64,000 nt of DNA, taken from assembly GCF_015265435.1 (NCBI RefSeq), contig NZ_JABJWH010000020.1:186001-250000 (forward strand). The letters run 5' to 3'. Numbering within the stretch: the first letter of the stretch is position 1; each line of letters opens with the position of its first letter. This stretch comes from Alloalcanivorax profundimaris. Lineage in GTDB: Bacteria; Pseudomonadota; Gammaproteobacteria; Pseudomonadales; Alcanivoracaceae. This document shows positions 15,878 to 23,586 of this stretch, piece by piece. The translations under genes and the position numbers were made by a program. The notes under the pieces were generated by a model. That model searched no databases. It had not been told where the DNA came from and worked only from the letters and a program-made list of their open reading frames with translations.

Positions 15878-18730
15878 ATGGCCTGGATACTCATGGAAAA
15901 CGCCGGGGCCCTGTCCCCCGACGGCGGCGTCATGGCCGTCACCATCGACAAGATACCGGTGGCGCTCTACCGGTTCGGCGAGGACTATCTGGCCACCGGC
16001 AATGTCTGCACCCACCAGTACGCGCTGCTCAGCGACGGCTTCGTGGAAGACGGCTGCGTGGAATGCCCGCTGCATCAGGCGGTGTTCGACCTGCGCACCG
16101 GCAAGGCCCTGTCCGGCCCGGTGAGCAAGGATCTGGAGACCTACGCGGTGAAGGTGGAAGACGGCCAGGTGTTCGTGGACGTGACCCGCCCCGCCGAGAT
16201 CAGCGAAGCGCCCGCCGACAACCGCATCGCCATGGCCGAGGAACGCGATCAGCGCTGCTTCGCCATCGTCGGCGGCGGTCAGGCGGCGGCCAGCGCCGCC
16301 CGCGCCCTACGCGACGCCGGCTTCACCGGCACGGTGAAGCTGTTTGCCCGGGAACAGGCGCTGCCCTACGAGCGCCCGCCCCTGTCCAAGGCGATCCTGC
16401 TCGGTGAAGCGCCGTTGCACGGGCCCACCTTGCTGGACGGGCCGGCGGCGGAACAGCTCGACATCGAACTGCACCTGGGCGTGACCGTGACCGCCATCGA
16501 CGCGGAACGGAAAACGCTCACCGCCGGCGACGGCGAAACCCACGCCTACGACCAACTGCTGCTGGCCACCGGTGCCACGCCGCGCCCGCTGCCGATTCCG
16601 GGCGCGGACCTGTCCGCGGTGCACAGCCTGCGCACCCTGGAAGACGCCATCGCCTTCAAGCGCGCCCTGCAACCCGGCCGCCATATCGCCATCATCGGCA
16701 GCGGCTTTATCGGCCTGGAGGTGGCCTCCGCCGCCCGCCAGCGCGGCTGCGAAGTGACCCTCGTGGAAGCCGCGCCGCGCATCTGCAGCCGGGCGCTGCA
16801 TCCGATGGCGGCGCTGCGCGTGCACAAGCTGGCGGAACGGAACGGCGTGCGCATCCTCACCGACGTGCAGACCACCGCTTTTGAAGCCGCCGACGGCGGC
16901 GTGGCCCTCAAACTGAATAACGGCGACACCCTCCAGGCGGACAGCGTCCTGGTCGGCATCGGCGTGATTCCGGAAACCGCCCTGGCGGAGAACCTGGGCC
17001 TGGAAATCGACAACGGCATCGTGGTGGACCGTTTCGGCCGCACCGGCCTGGAGGGCGTATTCGCCGCCGGCGATGCCGCCGTCACCCGCCGCGACGACGG
17101 CACCCTGCTGCGGCTGGAGTCCTGGCAAAACGCCCAGGAACAGGCCGCCGCCGCCGCCCGCACCATGGCCGGCCAGGACACCGCCCACGACGCCGTGCCC
17201 TGGTTCTGGAGCGACCAGTTCGCGCACAACATCCAGATGCTGGGCCTGCCCACGGCCGACGACCAGATGGTCGCCAAGCCCGGCTCCAACGGTGCCGAAA
17301 CGCTGTACTTTCACAATGGCGAGCGCCTCACCGGGGTGATCGCCTTCAACGACCCCGGCGCCATCCGCCGGGGTCGCGAATGGCTGCGCCGGGGCCTGTC
17401 CGTGGACGCCCTGAACCGCCTTCTGGAAAACACCGCCGGCGCCGCCGGTGATGCCCGACTGCCCGCCCCACTCCGGAGAGGAACGATGAGCGATCTGTCC
17501 AACTACTACGTCTGGCCCCGGGAAGGTCTGACCCGCGTGCCGGACTGGGTGTACACCGACCCCTACATTTTCGAACTGGAAGTGGAACACATTTTCCACG
17601 GCCCGACCTGGAATTACGTGGCCCTGGAAGTGGAAATTCCCAACGCCGGCGATTTCAAACAGAGCAACGTGGGCCCCACCCCGGTGGTGGTCAGCCGCGA
17701 CGAGGACGGCGACATCAACGTGTTCGTCAACCGCTGCTCGCACCGGGCCGCCCAGTTCTGCCGCGACCTGCGCGGCAATACCGAAGAATTCGTCTGCCCC
17801 TACCACCAGTGGTCCTACGATCTGAAGGGCAACCTGGCCGGGGTACCGTTCCGGCGCGGCGTGGACGGCAAGGGCGGCATGGCCAAGGAGTTCAAGACCT
17901 GCGACCACGGCCCCACCAAGCTCAAGGTGACCACCCGCCACGGCGTGGTGTTCGCGTCCTTCGACCACGACATGAAACCGCTGGAGGACTATCTGGGCCC
18001 GGACATGCTGCGTGAATTCGACGCCACCTTCGACGGCCGCGAGCTGAAGCTGCTGGGCTACTACCGCAATTCCCTGCCGGGCAACTGGAAGCTCTACCAC
18101 GAAAACCTGAAGGACCCCTACCACGCCACCCTGCTGCACACCTTCCTGGTCAGCTTCGGGTTGCTGGTGGCCGGCAACAAGTCGCAGATGATCTGCGACG
18201 AGACCGGCCTGCACGGCGCCATGGCGTCGGCGAAAAGCGACGGCACCAACGTGAGCGAGGAAAACCGCAAGGAAATGCGCGCCTACCGGCCGGAGTTCCA
18301 GCTGGAGCGCGAGGACATGCTCAACTTCATTCCCGAATTCGACTCGGAGTGGAGCGTGACCATGCTCACCGTCTGGCCGAACCTGATCGTGCAGCGGGAA
18401 ATGAACACCCTGGGCGTGCGCCAGATCGTGCCCAGCGGCCCCGAGGAGTTCGTGATGAACTGGACCATGTTCGGCTTCGCCGACGACGACGAGGAAATGA
18501 CCCGCCACCGTTTGCGCCAGGGCAACCTGATGGGCCCGGCCGGCTTCCTCGGCCTGGAGGACAACGAAGCGATCAAGTTCGTCCAGGACGGCATGAAGCG
18601 CACCCAGCCCGGCGAACACCTGGTGGCGCTGGACCCGGATACCCCCGCCGGCACCTCCGACACGCTCATTTCCGAAGCGGCCATCCGCGCCATGTACCAA
18701 AGTTGGCGCCAGGCCCTGGACATTGAATAA
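15878..18730 (+). CDS. Fused Rieske ferredoxin - FAD reductase - ring-hydroxylating oxygenase alpha subunit
   Basis: One open frame of 950 aa with no internal stop. Residues 1-105: Rieske ferredoxin with C44/H46 and C63/H66. Residues 125-530: FAD/NADH-dependent ferredoxin reductase with the FAD motif VGGGQAAASA (131-140), the NAD motif GSGFIG (274-279) and VFAAGDAA. Residue 537 is the methionine of a complete 414-aa oxygenase alpha subunit: its Rieske ligands are C84/H86 and C104/H107, its iron site D210, H213, H218 (alpha numbering). A strong ribosome site GGAGAGG precedes that internal ATG (17486), so alpha may also be made alone. The alpha sequence resembles the anthranilate/salicylate-hydroxylase group. 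Substrate unknown; a pyridine or benzene carboxylate is inferred from neighbours. Confidence 0.88.
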   Translation: MAWILMENAGALSPDGGVMAVTIDKIPVALYRFGEDYLATGNVCTHQYALLSDGFVEDGCVECPLHQAVFDLRTGKALSGPVSKDLETYAVKVEDGQVFVDVTRPAEISEAPADNRIAMAEERDQRCFAIVGGGQAAASAARALRDAGFTGTVKLFAREQALPYERPPLSKAILLGEAPLHGPTLLDGPAAEQLDIELHLGVTVTAIDAERKTLTAGDGETHAYDQLLLATGATPRPLPIPGADLSAVHSLRTLEDAIAFKRALQPGRHIAIIGSGFIGLEVASAARQRGCEVTLVEAAPRICSRALHPMAALRVHKLAERNGVRILTDVQTTAFEAADGGVALKLNNGDTLQADSVLVGIGVIPETALAENLGLEIDNGIVVDRFGRTGLEGVFAAGDAAVTRRDDGTLLRLESWQNAQEQAAAAARTMAGQDTAHDAVPWFWSDQFAHNIQMLGLPTADDQMVAKPGSNGAETLYFHNGERLTGVIAFNDPGAIRRGREWLRRGLSVDALNRLLENTAGAAGDARLPAPLRRGTMSDLSNYYVWPREGLTRVPDWVYTDPYIFELEVEHIFHGPTWNYVALEVEIPNAGDFKQSNVGPTPVVVSRDEDGDINVFVNRCSHRAAQFCRDLRGNTEEFVCPYHQWSYDLKGNLAGVPFRRGVDGKGGMAKEFKTCDHGPTKLKVTTRHGVVFASFDHDMKPLEDYLGPDMLREFDATFDGRELKLLGYYRNSLPGNWKLYHENLKDPYHATLLHTFLVSFGLLVAGNKSQMICDETGLHGAMASAKSDGTNVSEENRKEMRAYRPEFQLEREDMLNFIPEFDSEWSVTMLTVWPNLIVQREMNTLGVRQIVPSGPEEFVMNWTMFGFADDDEEMTRHRLRQGNLMGPAGFLGLEDNEAIKFVQDGMKRTQPGEHLVALDPDTPAGTSDTLISEAAIRAMYQSWRQALDIE

Positions 18731-18741
18731 GGGAGACTTTC

Positions 18742-19254
18742 ATGGAAGCCATCAAAAAGAACCAAGCCGCTCCCGGGCTCGGCCAGGCGCAACTGGTCCA
18801 CGCCATCGAGCGCTTCAATACCGACTACTGCCGCGCCCTGGACGAAGGCCGCCTGCACGACTGGGTGGAATTCTTCACCGAGGACGCCTACTACGTGGTG
18901 TCCGGCCGGGAGAACCACACCGCCAATCTGCCGGTGGGCCTGGTCTATTGCGAAGGCAAGGGCATGCTCAAGGACCGCGCCCTGGCGATCCTGGAGACCT
19001 CCATGTTCGCGCCGCGCTACCTGCGCCACTTCGTCACCAACACCTACGCCGAGCCCCAGGACGACGGCACCATCGTCGCCGGCGCCAACTATATGCTCAC
19101 CCAGGTACTGATGGACCAGCCCACCGCCACCCTGCACCAGGTGGGCTGCTACCTGGACCGCTTCGTGTTCGAAAACGGCGAACTGAAGCTCCAGGAACGG
19201 CGGGCCATCTACGACAACCTTTTGCTGAACAATGACCTGGTGTATCCCGTGTAA
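18742..19254 (+). CDS. Ring-hydroxylating oxygenase beta (small) subunit
   Basis: A 170-aa SnoaL/NTF2-like beta subunit that builds the alpha3-beta3 oxygenase hexamer and has no metal site. Family features: ALDEGRLHDWVEFFTEDAYYVV near the start and APRYLRHFVTNTY, with the C-terminal KLQERRAIYDNLLLNNDLVYPV. Starts 11 bp after the alpha stop with GGGAGA upstream. A terminator follows at once. Confidence 0.92.
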   Translation: MEAIKKNQAAPGLGQAQLVHAIERFNTDYCRALDEGRLHDWVEFFTEDAYYVVSGRENHTANLPVGLVYCEGKGMLKDRALAILETSMFAPRYLRHFVTNTYAEPQDDGTIVAGANYMLTQVLMDQPTATLHQVGCYLDRFVFENGELKLQERRAIYDNLLLNNDLVYPV

Positions 19255-19261
19255 CCCTCTT

Positions 19262-19288
19262 GGCGCGCCCCGGTGGCGCGCCTTTTTT
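19262..19288 (+). terminator. Intrinsic terminator after the oxygenase genes
   Basis: Perfect 8-bp stem GGCGCGCC / GGCGCGCC, 5-nt loop, then six T. It closes the catabolic operon. The EamA gene starts only 25 bp later, with no promoter visible between, so that gene may depend on read-through. Confidence 0.85.
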
Positions 19289-19313
19289 ATTCTCTAACGC
19301 CATGGAGAGGGTC

Positions 19314-20216
19314 ATGTCCAACCTGACCGGCACCGGCAAGGCCGGACTGGCCGCCTTCGGCTGCCTGCTTTTGGTGGGCACTTTCCTCGGCCTGTCTCCG
19401 ATCCTGGCCAAGCTGGCGGATCAGGCCGGCGCGCCCCGGCTCACCTTTCTGATGGTGGGCATCGGCGGCGCCGGCCTGATCCTGATCGGCCTCACCGCCC
19501 TGGCCCGCCAGCCCATGCCGATCAACCGGCGCACTCTGGAATACGGCCTGGTCTCCGGCTTTCTGCTGGCGGCGCCCACCGCCCTGGGCTTTCTGGCGGT
19601 GCGCCATGTGGGCGCCGGCTACCTGTCCATGAGCTTCGCCTTCCCGGTGCTGTTTACCTGGATCATCGCCACCGTGATGCGGCTGGAAAAGGTGCGGCTG
19701 CTGCGGCTCACCGGCGTCGCCCTGGGGCTCGCCGGGGGGCTGCTGCTGGCCGCCGCCAAGGCCGGCAACGCCAGCGCGTCGCCGGGCTGGGCGCTGCTGG
19801 TGCTGGCCATGCCGATGATGCTGGCCGCCGGCAATGTGTACCGCTCGCTGCGCTGGCCGGCCAATACCTCGCCCCTGTTTCTCGCCGGCCTGATGGAAAT
19901 CGGCGCCGCTCTGATGCTGATGCCCTGTGCGCTGCTGCTGGAACCCGGCCGCGGTGGCGAGCTGCTGGCCACCCGCGACACCGTGCAGTTGCTGTGGATC
20001 GAAGTGGGCGTGTTCGCGGTGCTGTATTCGTTCTATTTCGTGCTGCAGAAAATGGCCGGCCCGGTGTACCTGAGCCAGATCGGTACCGTGGCCGCCCTGG
20101 TCGGCACCCTGATCGCCATTCTCGCCCTGGGCGAAGCGCCGCCGCCGTTCCTGGGGCTGGCGGTATTGCTGGTGGCCGGCGGCACCTTGCTGTTTCATCG
20201 CGGCGCGCGAAGCTGA
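19314..20216 (+). CDS. EamA/DMT-superfamily membrane transporter
   Basis: A 300-aa inner-membrane protein with about ten hydrophobic segments in two EamA repeats (roughly 1-145 and 155-300). No substrate can be named; members export metabolites or amino acids. Start 19314 is chosen for its GGAGAGG site 4 bp upstream; ATG 19302 is in frame but has no such site. Its position just behind the oxygenase cluster might reflect a link to that pathway, which is speculative. Confidence 0.85.
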   Translation: MSNLTGTGKAGLAAFGCLLLVGTFLGLSPILAKLADQAGAPRLTFLMVGIGGAGLILIGLTALARQPMPINRRTLEYGLVSGFLLAAPTALGFLAVRHVGAGYLSMSFAFPVLFTWIIATVMRLEKVRLLRLTGVALGLAGGLLLAAAKAGNASASPGWALLVLAMPMMLAAGNVYRSLRWPANTSPLFLAGLMEIGAALMLMPCALLLEPGRGGELLATRDTVQLLWIEVGVFAVLYSFYFVLQKMAGPVYLSQIGTVAALVGTLIAILALGEAPPPFLGLAVLLVAGGTLLFHRGARS

Positions 20217-20323
20217 CCGGCGGGTTCCGACGTCAAATCCGGCAAAATTTCTGCGAAAAAAGCGAAACACCGGTCGAGTCCGGCGCCCGTCAATGGTACA
20301 AACCGGCTATCGAAGACAAAGAG

Positions 20324-20752
20324 ATGGCCATGCGCGAAGAAAAAGACGTCTGGTACGGCACCCCCTCCCAGGTGGTCAACCTGGGCACCTTCATTGTGTG
20401 CGGGCTGCTGTTTTTTCTGGTGATTCCGCTGTTTATCGCCCTGTGGCGCTGGCTGGAGGTGAAGTACACCAAGTACGAACTCACCACCCAGCGGCTGCGC
20501 ACCCGTTACGGGGTGCTCAACCGAAAGACCAACGAACTGGAACTGTACCGGGTCCGCGACTACCAGCTTGAAGAACCCTTCTTCCTGCGTCTGTTCTCGC
20601 TGGGCAACGTGATCCTGCGCACCTCTGATCGCACCAGCCCGGTGGTCACCATAAAAGCCATCGAGAACGGCGAGGAGCTGCGCGAGAAACTGCGCCAGTA
20701 CGTGGAAGAGTGCCGCACCGCCAAAGGCGTGCGCGAGTTCGACGTGGAATAG
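20324..20752 (+). CDS. Membrane-anchored PH-domain (bPH2) protein
   Basis: A 142-aa protein. A hydrophobic helix at about 20-42 (TFIVCGLLFFLVIPLFIALW) is followed by a bacterial PH domain: YTKYELTTQRLRTRYGVLNRKTNELELYRVRDYQLEEPFFLRLFSLGNVIL, the pattern of YdbS/YdbT proteins. The function of these is poorly known. In-frame ATGs at 20324 and 20330; the first is taken. Forms a pair with the small protein 8 bp downstream. Confidence 0.8.
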   Translation: MAMREEKDVWYGTPSQVVNLGTFIVCGLLFFLVIPLFIALWRWLEVKYTKYELTTQRLRTRYGVLNRKTNELELYRVRDYQLEEPFFLRLFSLGNVILRTSDRTSPVVTIKAIENGEELREKLRQYVEECRTAKGVREFDVE

Positions 20753-20760
20753 GGATCGCC

Positions 20761-20961
20761 ATGACCACCTTCGACATTATTCTGCTGATCGTCGGCCTGG
20801 CGCTGCTGATCCTGGGCGCGGTATCCGGCATCGCCCTGTTCGCCCGCGCCATCAAACTCTCCGACAAATTCGGCGACGAAACCAACATCGGCACCCTCTG
20901 GGGCCTGTTCTTTCTCGGCCTCGCCGCCGGCCTGCTGATGATCTGGATCGCCCTCCCCTAG
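20761..20961 (+). CDS. Small hypothetical membrane protein
   Basis: A 66-aa protein with two clear hydrophobic helices (about 4-29 and 46-64) separated by a charged loop KLSDKFGDETNIG. No family recognised. AGGGATCGCC precedes the ATG. Its stop overlaps the azoreductase stop on the other strand through a shared CTAG. Confidence 0.6.
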   Translation: MTTFDIILLIVGLALLILGAVSGIALFARAIKLSDKFGDETNIGTLWGLFFLGLAAGLLMIWIALP

Positions 20962-21650
20962 GCGGCGGTGCAATCGTCGCGCGCCGATTGCAGACGGGCT
21001 ACCAGGCGCTCCACCTCCACCAGGGCATCGCGGATGGAGCGCTGCAACCGTTCACCGCCTTCCTCCTGATACTCGATGGCCACTTCATGGATATTCTCGA
21101 TGCCCATGAACGTCATCGCCGTGCGCACGCTGTCTTCCAGAAAATTCATGTGCGCCATGGGGCCGCCGGCGCCCTGCCCGTGGCCACCCCGGGACGCCAG
21201 GATCACCGCGTGGCGGGGACGATCCGCGAGCAACGGCACGAAGGGCTCCTCGGTGTTCTCCGCATCGAAACTCACGGTACGCTCCAGGCGCACGATCTGG
21301 TCGATCCAGGCCTTGAACGCCGCCGGATAACTGAAGTTATAGAGCGGCACGCCCAACACCAGCACATCCGCGGCGATCACCTCGTCCACCAGGGTATCGC
21401 TCTCCGCCAGGGCCGCCGCCATGCGCGCGGAACGGCGCTCCGTGGGCGTGAACGCGGCTTCGATCCAATCCACCGTCAACAACGACGGCGGCCGGGCGCC
21501 GAGATCCCGGCGCGTCACCGGGTCGTCGGGCCGGGCCACCTTCCACTGCTCGATGAAATGATGGCTGAGGCGGCGGCTCAGGGAGCCGTGCTCATGGGTA
21601 CCGGCCCGCCCTGGGCGGGGGCTGGCGTCGAGATGCAGCAAACGGGTCAT
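20958..21650 (-). CDS. azoR: FMN-dependent NADH-azoreductase / NAD(P)H quinone oxidoreductase (AzoR type)
   Basis: A 230-aa flavodoxin-fold enzyme that reduces azo dyes and quinones with NAD(P)H through FMN. Features: N-terminal LLHLDASPRPG with the FMN phosphate loop, VLGVPLYNFSYPAAFKAWIDQIVR (the MYNF-type flavin motif), and ILASRGG. The start at 21650 is chosen from MTRLLHLDAS and AAGGAGAGAA upstream; longer in-frame starts look spurious. Divergent from a LysR gene that probably regulates it. Confidence 0.87.
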   Translation of the reverse strand: MTRLLHLDASPRPGRAGTHEHGSLSRRLSHHFIEQWKVARPDDPVTRRDLGARPPSLLTVDWIEAAFTPTERRSARMAAALAESDTLVDEVIAADVLVLGVPLYNFSYPAAFKAWIDQIVRLERTVSFDAENTEEPFVPLLADRPRHAVILASRGGHGQGAGGPMAHMNFLEDSVRTAMTFMGIENIHEVAIEYQEEGGERLQRSIRDALVEVERLVARLQSARDDCTAA

Positions 21651-21810
21651 CGGTTCTCTCCTTGGTTCGGGCCTCGGTTCAGGTTCGTTTCTGGGTGAAA
21701 CTGCCTCACCCATGCTTGACACCCGCACCATGAAACCCGACGCTCATTTCAGCGACAAACGACCTTTTCTTGCCGGAATGGCAAAACAGAATTCATCCAT
21801 CAGGCCCGCC

Positions 21811-22695
21811 ATGACCGCCCGCAAACTGCCCTCTCTCTCCGCCCTGCGCGCCTTCGAGGCAGCGGCCCGTCACCGCAGCGCCAAACGCGCCGCCGAGGAA
21901 CTGTCGGTAACGCCCACCGCCATCAGCCACCAGATCCGCCAGTTGGAAGAACAACTCGGCCTGGCTCTGTTCATCCGCAAGCCCCGCCAACTGGAACTGA
22001 CGGTGCAGGGCCGGGAACTGCTGGCCACCGCCAGCGACGCCTTCGACGCCCTGGCGGACACCGTGGCGCGCCTGCGCCCGGCGCCGGAACAACACACCGT
22101 CACCCTTTCCACCATCCCGGCGGTGGCGGCGCGCTGGCTGCTGCCGCGGGTCTGCGAACTGCGCGACGCCCACCCGGACCTGAACCTCAATCTGCAGATA
22201 TCCCATCACCTGGTGCCCCTGGACGGCGTGGCCGCGGACCTGGCGATCCGCTACGGCGCCGGCCACTGGCCCGGCCTGCGAGCGGAGAAGCTGTTTGACA
22301 ACACTTTCGTGCCCGCCTGCAGCCCGACCCTGGGCGTGCGCACCCATGAGGACCTGCCCCTCGCCACCTTGATCCACTACGAACCCCCCAACCACAAAGG
22401 CGCCCTGCTCAGCTGGCCGGCCTGGCAAAAGCTCGCCCGGGTGCCCGGCCTGGACATCAGCAAGGGACTGGTCTTTTCCGACGAAACCCACACCATCGCC
22501 GCCGCTCTGGGCGGCCAGGGCATCGCGCTGATGAGCCGCACCCTGATCGCCGAGGAACTGGCCGACGGCCGGCTGGTGGAACCCTTCGGCCCGGAACTGC
22601 CCGGCGAGCCCTTCCACCTGGTCTGCCCGCCGGAACGGCTCAAGGAACCGGCCATCCAGGCGGTGCGGGATTGGGTGCTGGGTCTGCACCGCTGA
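21811..22695 (+). CDS. LysR-family regulator (GcvA-like)
   Basis: A 294-aa LTTR. The N-terminus LPSLSALRAFEAAARHRSAKRAAEEL and the helix-turn-helix VTPTAISHQIRQLEEQLG place it in the GcvA-like group. The C-terminal two-thirds is the periplasmic-binding-like effector domain (LNLNLQIS...DLAIRYGAG). An in-frame ATG at 21712 would add 33 non-homologous residues and is not favoured. Divergent from azoR, 160 bp apart. Confidence 0.87.
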   Translation: MTARKLPSLSALRAFEAAARHRSAKRAAEELSVTPTAISHQIRQLEEQLGLALFIRKPRQLELTVQGRELLATASDAFDALADTVARLRPAPEQHTVTLSTIPAVAARWLLPRVCELRDAHPDLNLNLQISHHLVPLDGVAADLAIRYGAGHWPGLRAEKLFDNTFVPACSPTLGVRTHEDLPLATLIHYEPPNHKGALLSWPAWQKLARVPGLDISKGLVFSDETHTIAAALGGQGIALMSRTLIAEELADGRLVEPFGPELPGEPFHLVCPPERLKEPAIQAVRDWVLGLHR

Positions 22696-22708
22696 AGCAA
22701 AACACCCG

Positions 22709-23035
22709 TTATGCGGTTCTGGGCCCTAAGAGAATGACTCCTGCGCCAATCAAACAGATCCCGGCGCCCAGCAGGTCCCACCGATCCGGTGCCCGGTGCT
22801 CCACGACCCACAGCCAGAGCAGCGACATCACGATGTAGACGCCGCCATAGGCGGCATAGGCGCGGCCGGCGTAATCGGTGTCCACCAGGCTAAGCAGCCA
22901 GGCGAACAACACCAGACTCAGCAGCCCCGGCACCAGCCACAGCGGCGACTTCTCCAGCCGCCACCAGGCCCACACGGAGAAACAACCGGCGATCTCCGCC
23001 AGGGCGGCGGCGACATACAAGAAGGGCGTGATCAC
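22709..23035 (-). CDS. ynfA: YnfA (UPF0060) family small membrane protein
   Basis: A 108-aa protein with four transmembrane segments, a member of the UPF0060 group related to small multidrug resistance exporters. Recognised by [41 protein letters not shown] and [18 protein letters not shown]. The GTG start overlaps the stop of the upstream antitoxin-like gene by 4 bp (GTGA), so the two are probably co-translated, an unusual pairing. Confidence 0.88.
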   Translation of the reverse strand: MITPFLYVAAALAEIAGCFSVWAWWRLEKSPLWLVPGLLSLVLFAWLLSLVDTDYAGRAYAAYGGVYIVMSLLWLWVVEHRAPDRWDLLGAGICLIGAGVILLGPRTA

Positions 23036-23226
23036 GAGTGCAAGGTCAATGTATACAGATCACCGTGCTCATAGGCATCAAGACGGGCTTCCGCCTCTTC
23101 CGCCCAAGGATCGTCCAGCGCCTGATCCGGCGAATCCAGACTCAGCAGCAACTGCTCAACGACGATGGCACGCTCCTCGGGAGGCAACGCCATCGCCTGA
23201 TTGATAATGTCCTCGGTTGAACTCAT
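23032..23226 (-). CDS. Putative addiction-module component (antitoxin-like), without its usual toxin
   Basis: A 64-aa protein of the addiction-module-component family: [29 protein letters not shown], then an acidic [16 protein letters not shown] tail. Family members normally precede a ParE/RelE toxin gene. Here the next gene is ynfA and no toxin is visible on either strand nearby, so it may be an orphan. Start 23226 is favoured by family alignment (an ATG at 23232 is two codons upstream). The 360 bp from 23227 to 23586 hold only a REP palindrome and the paaK terminator. Confidence 0.75.
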   Translation of the reverse strand: MSSTEDIINQAMALPPEERAIVVEQLLLSLDSPDQALDDPWAEEAEARLDAYEHGDLYTLTLHS

Positions 23227-23346
23227 CGCCATACACCGCGTTGCAAGACTTCTCATACAGAGTAGCCACGGACAGCGGCGCAGACCAGAGCGGAAGGCCA
23301 TACCGCAAGCGTCACCGACATATAAAGAGCCGTAGACGAAATCCTG

Positions 23347-23409
23347 CTGTAGGAGCGGCTTCAGCCGCGATCATCCTCTGGGCTATCGCGGCTGAAGCCG
23401 CTCCTACAG
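23347..23409. repeat. REP-type palindrome
   Basis: Perfect 25-bp inverted repeat (arms 23347-23371 and 23385-23409, 13-bp loop), core TGTAGGAGCGGCTTCAGCCG. The same core recurs at 30762-30843. This motif is a common REP family in pseudomonad-like genomes. No T tract follows, so it is not scored as a terminator. Confidence 0.85.
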
Positions 23410-23495
23410 TACAGCACCCCTTTCCCCGGCCAGAATGAACCCAGAACCGCGCCTGCGCTGGAAAACCCACCCTTTACCGAAGCCCGATAAAAGCA

Positions 23496-23518
23496 AAAGC
23501 CGCCTTTTGGGCGGCTTT
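23496..23518 (-). terminator. Intrinsic terminator of the paaG-I-J-K operon
   Basis: 9-bp stem AAAGCCGCC / GGCGGCTTT with a 5-nt loop; on the minus strand it runs into TTTTGCTTTT. It lies 69 bp after the paaK stop. Confidence 0.85.
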
Positions 23519-23586
23519 CGGAGGGGCCGGCCAACGCCGGGGTGGCGGCGCGGCCGGTAGCGCGGTGAGCGCGCGTTGGGACGTAA

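Noticed and set aside
16307-18700. A 797-codon minus-strand frame opposite the oxygenase fusion
   Set aside because: Composition is typical of a GC-driven shadow frame (His/Gln/Gly/Val rich) and the plus strand carries intact enzyme motifs.
23347-23409. Terminator for a neighbouring gene
   Set aside because: The palindrome has no T tract and recurs elsewhere in the window, so it fits a REP element.
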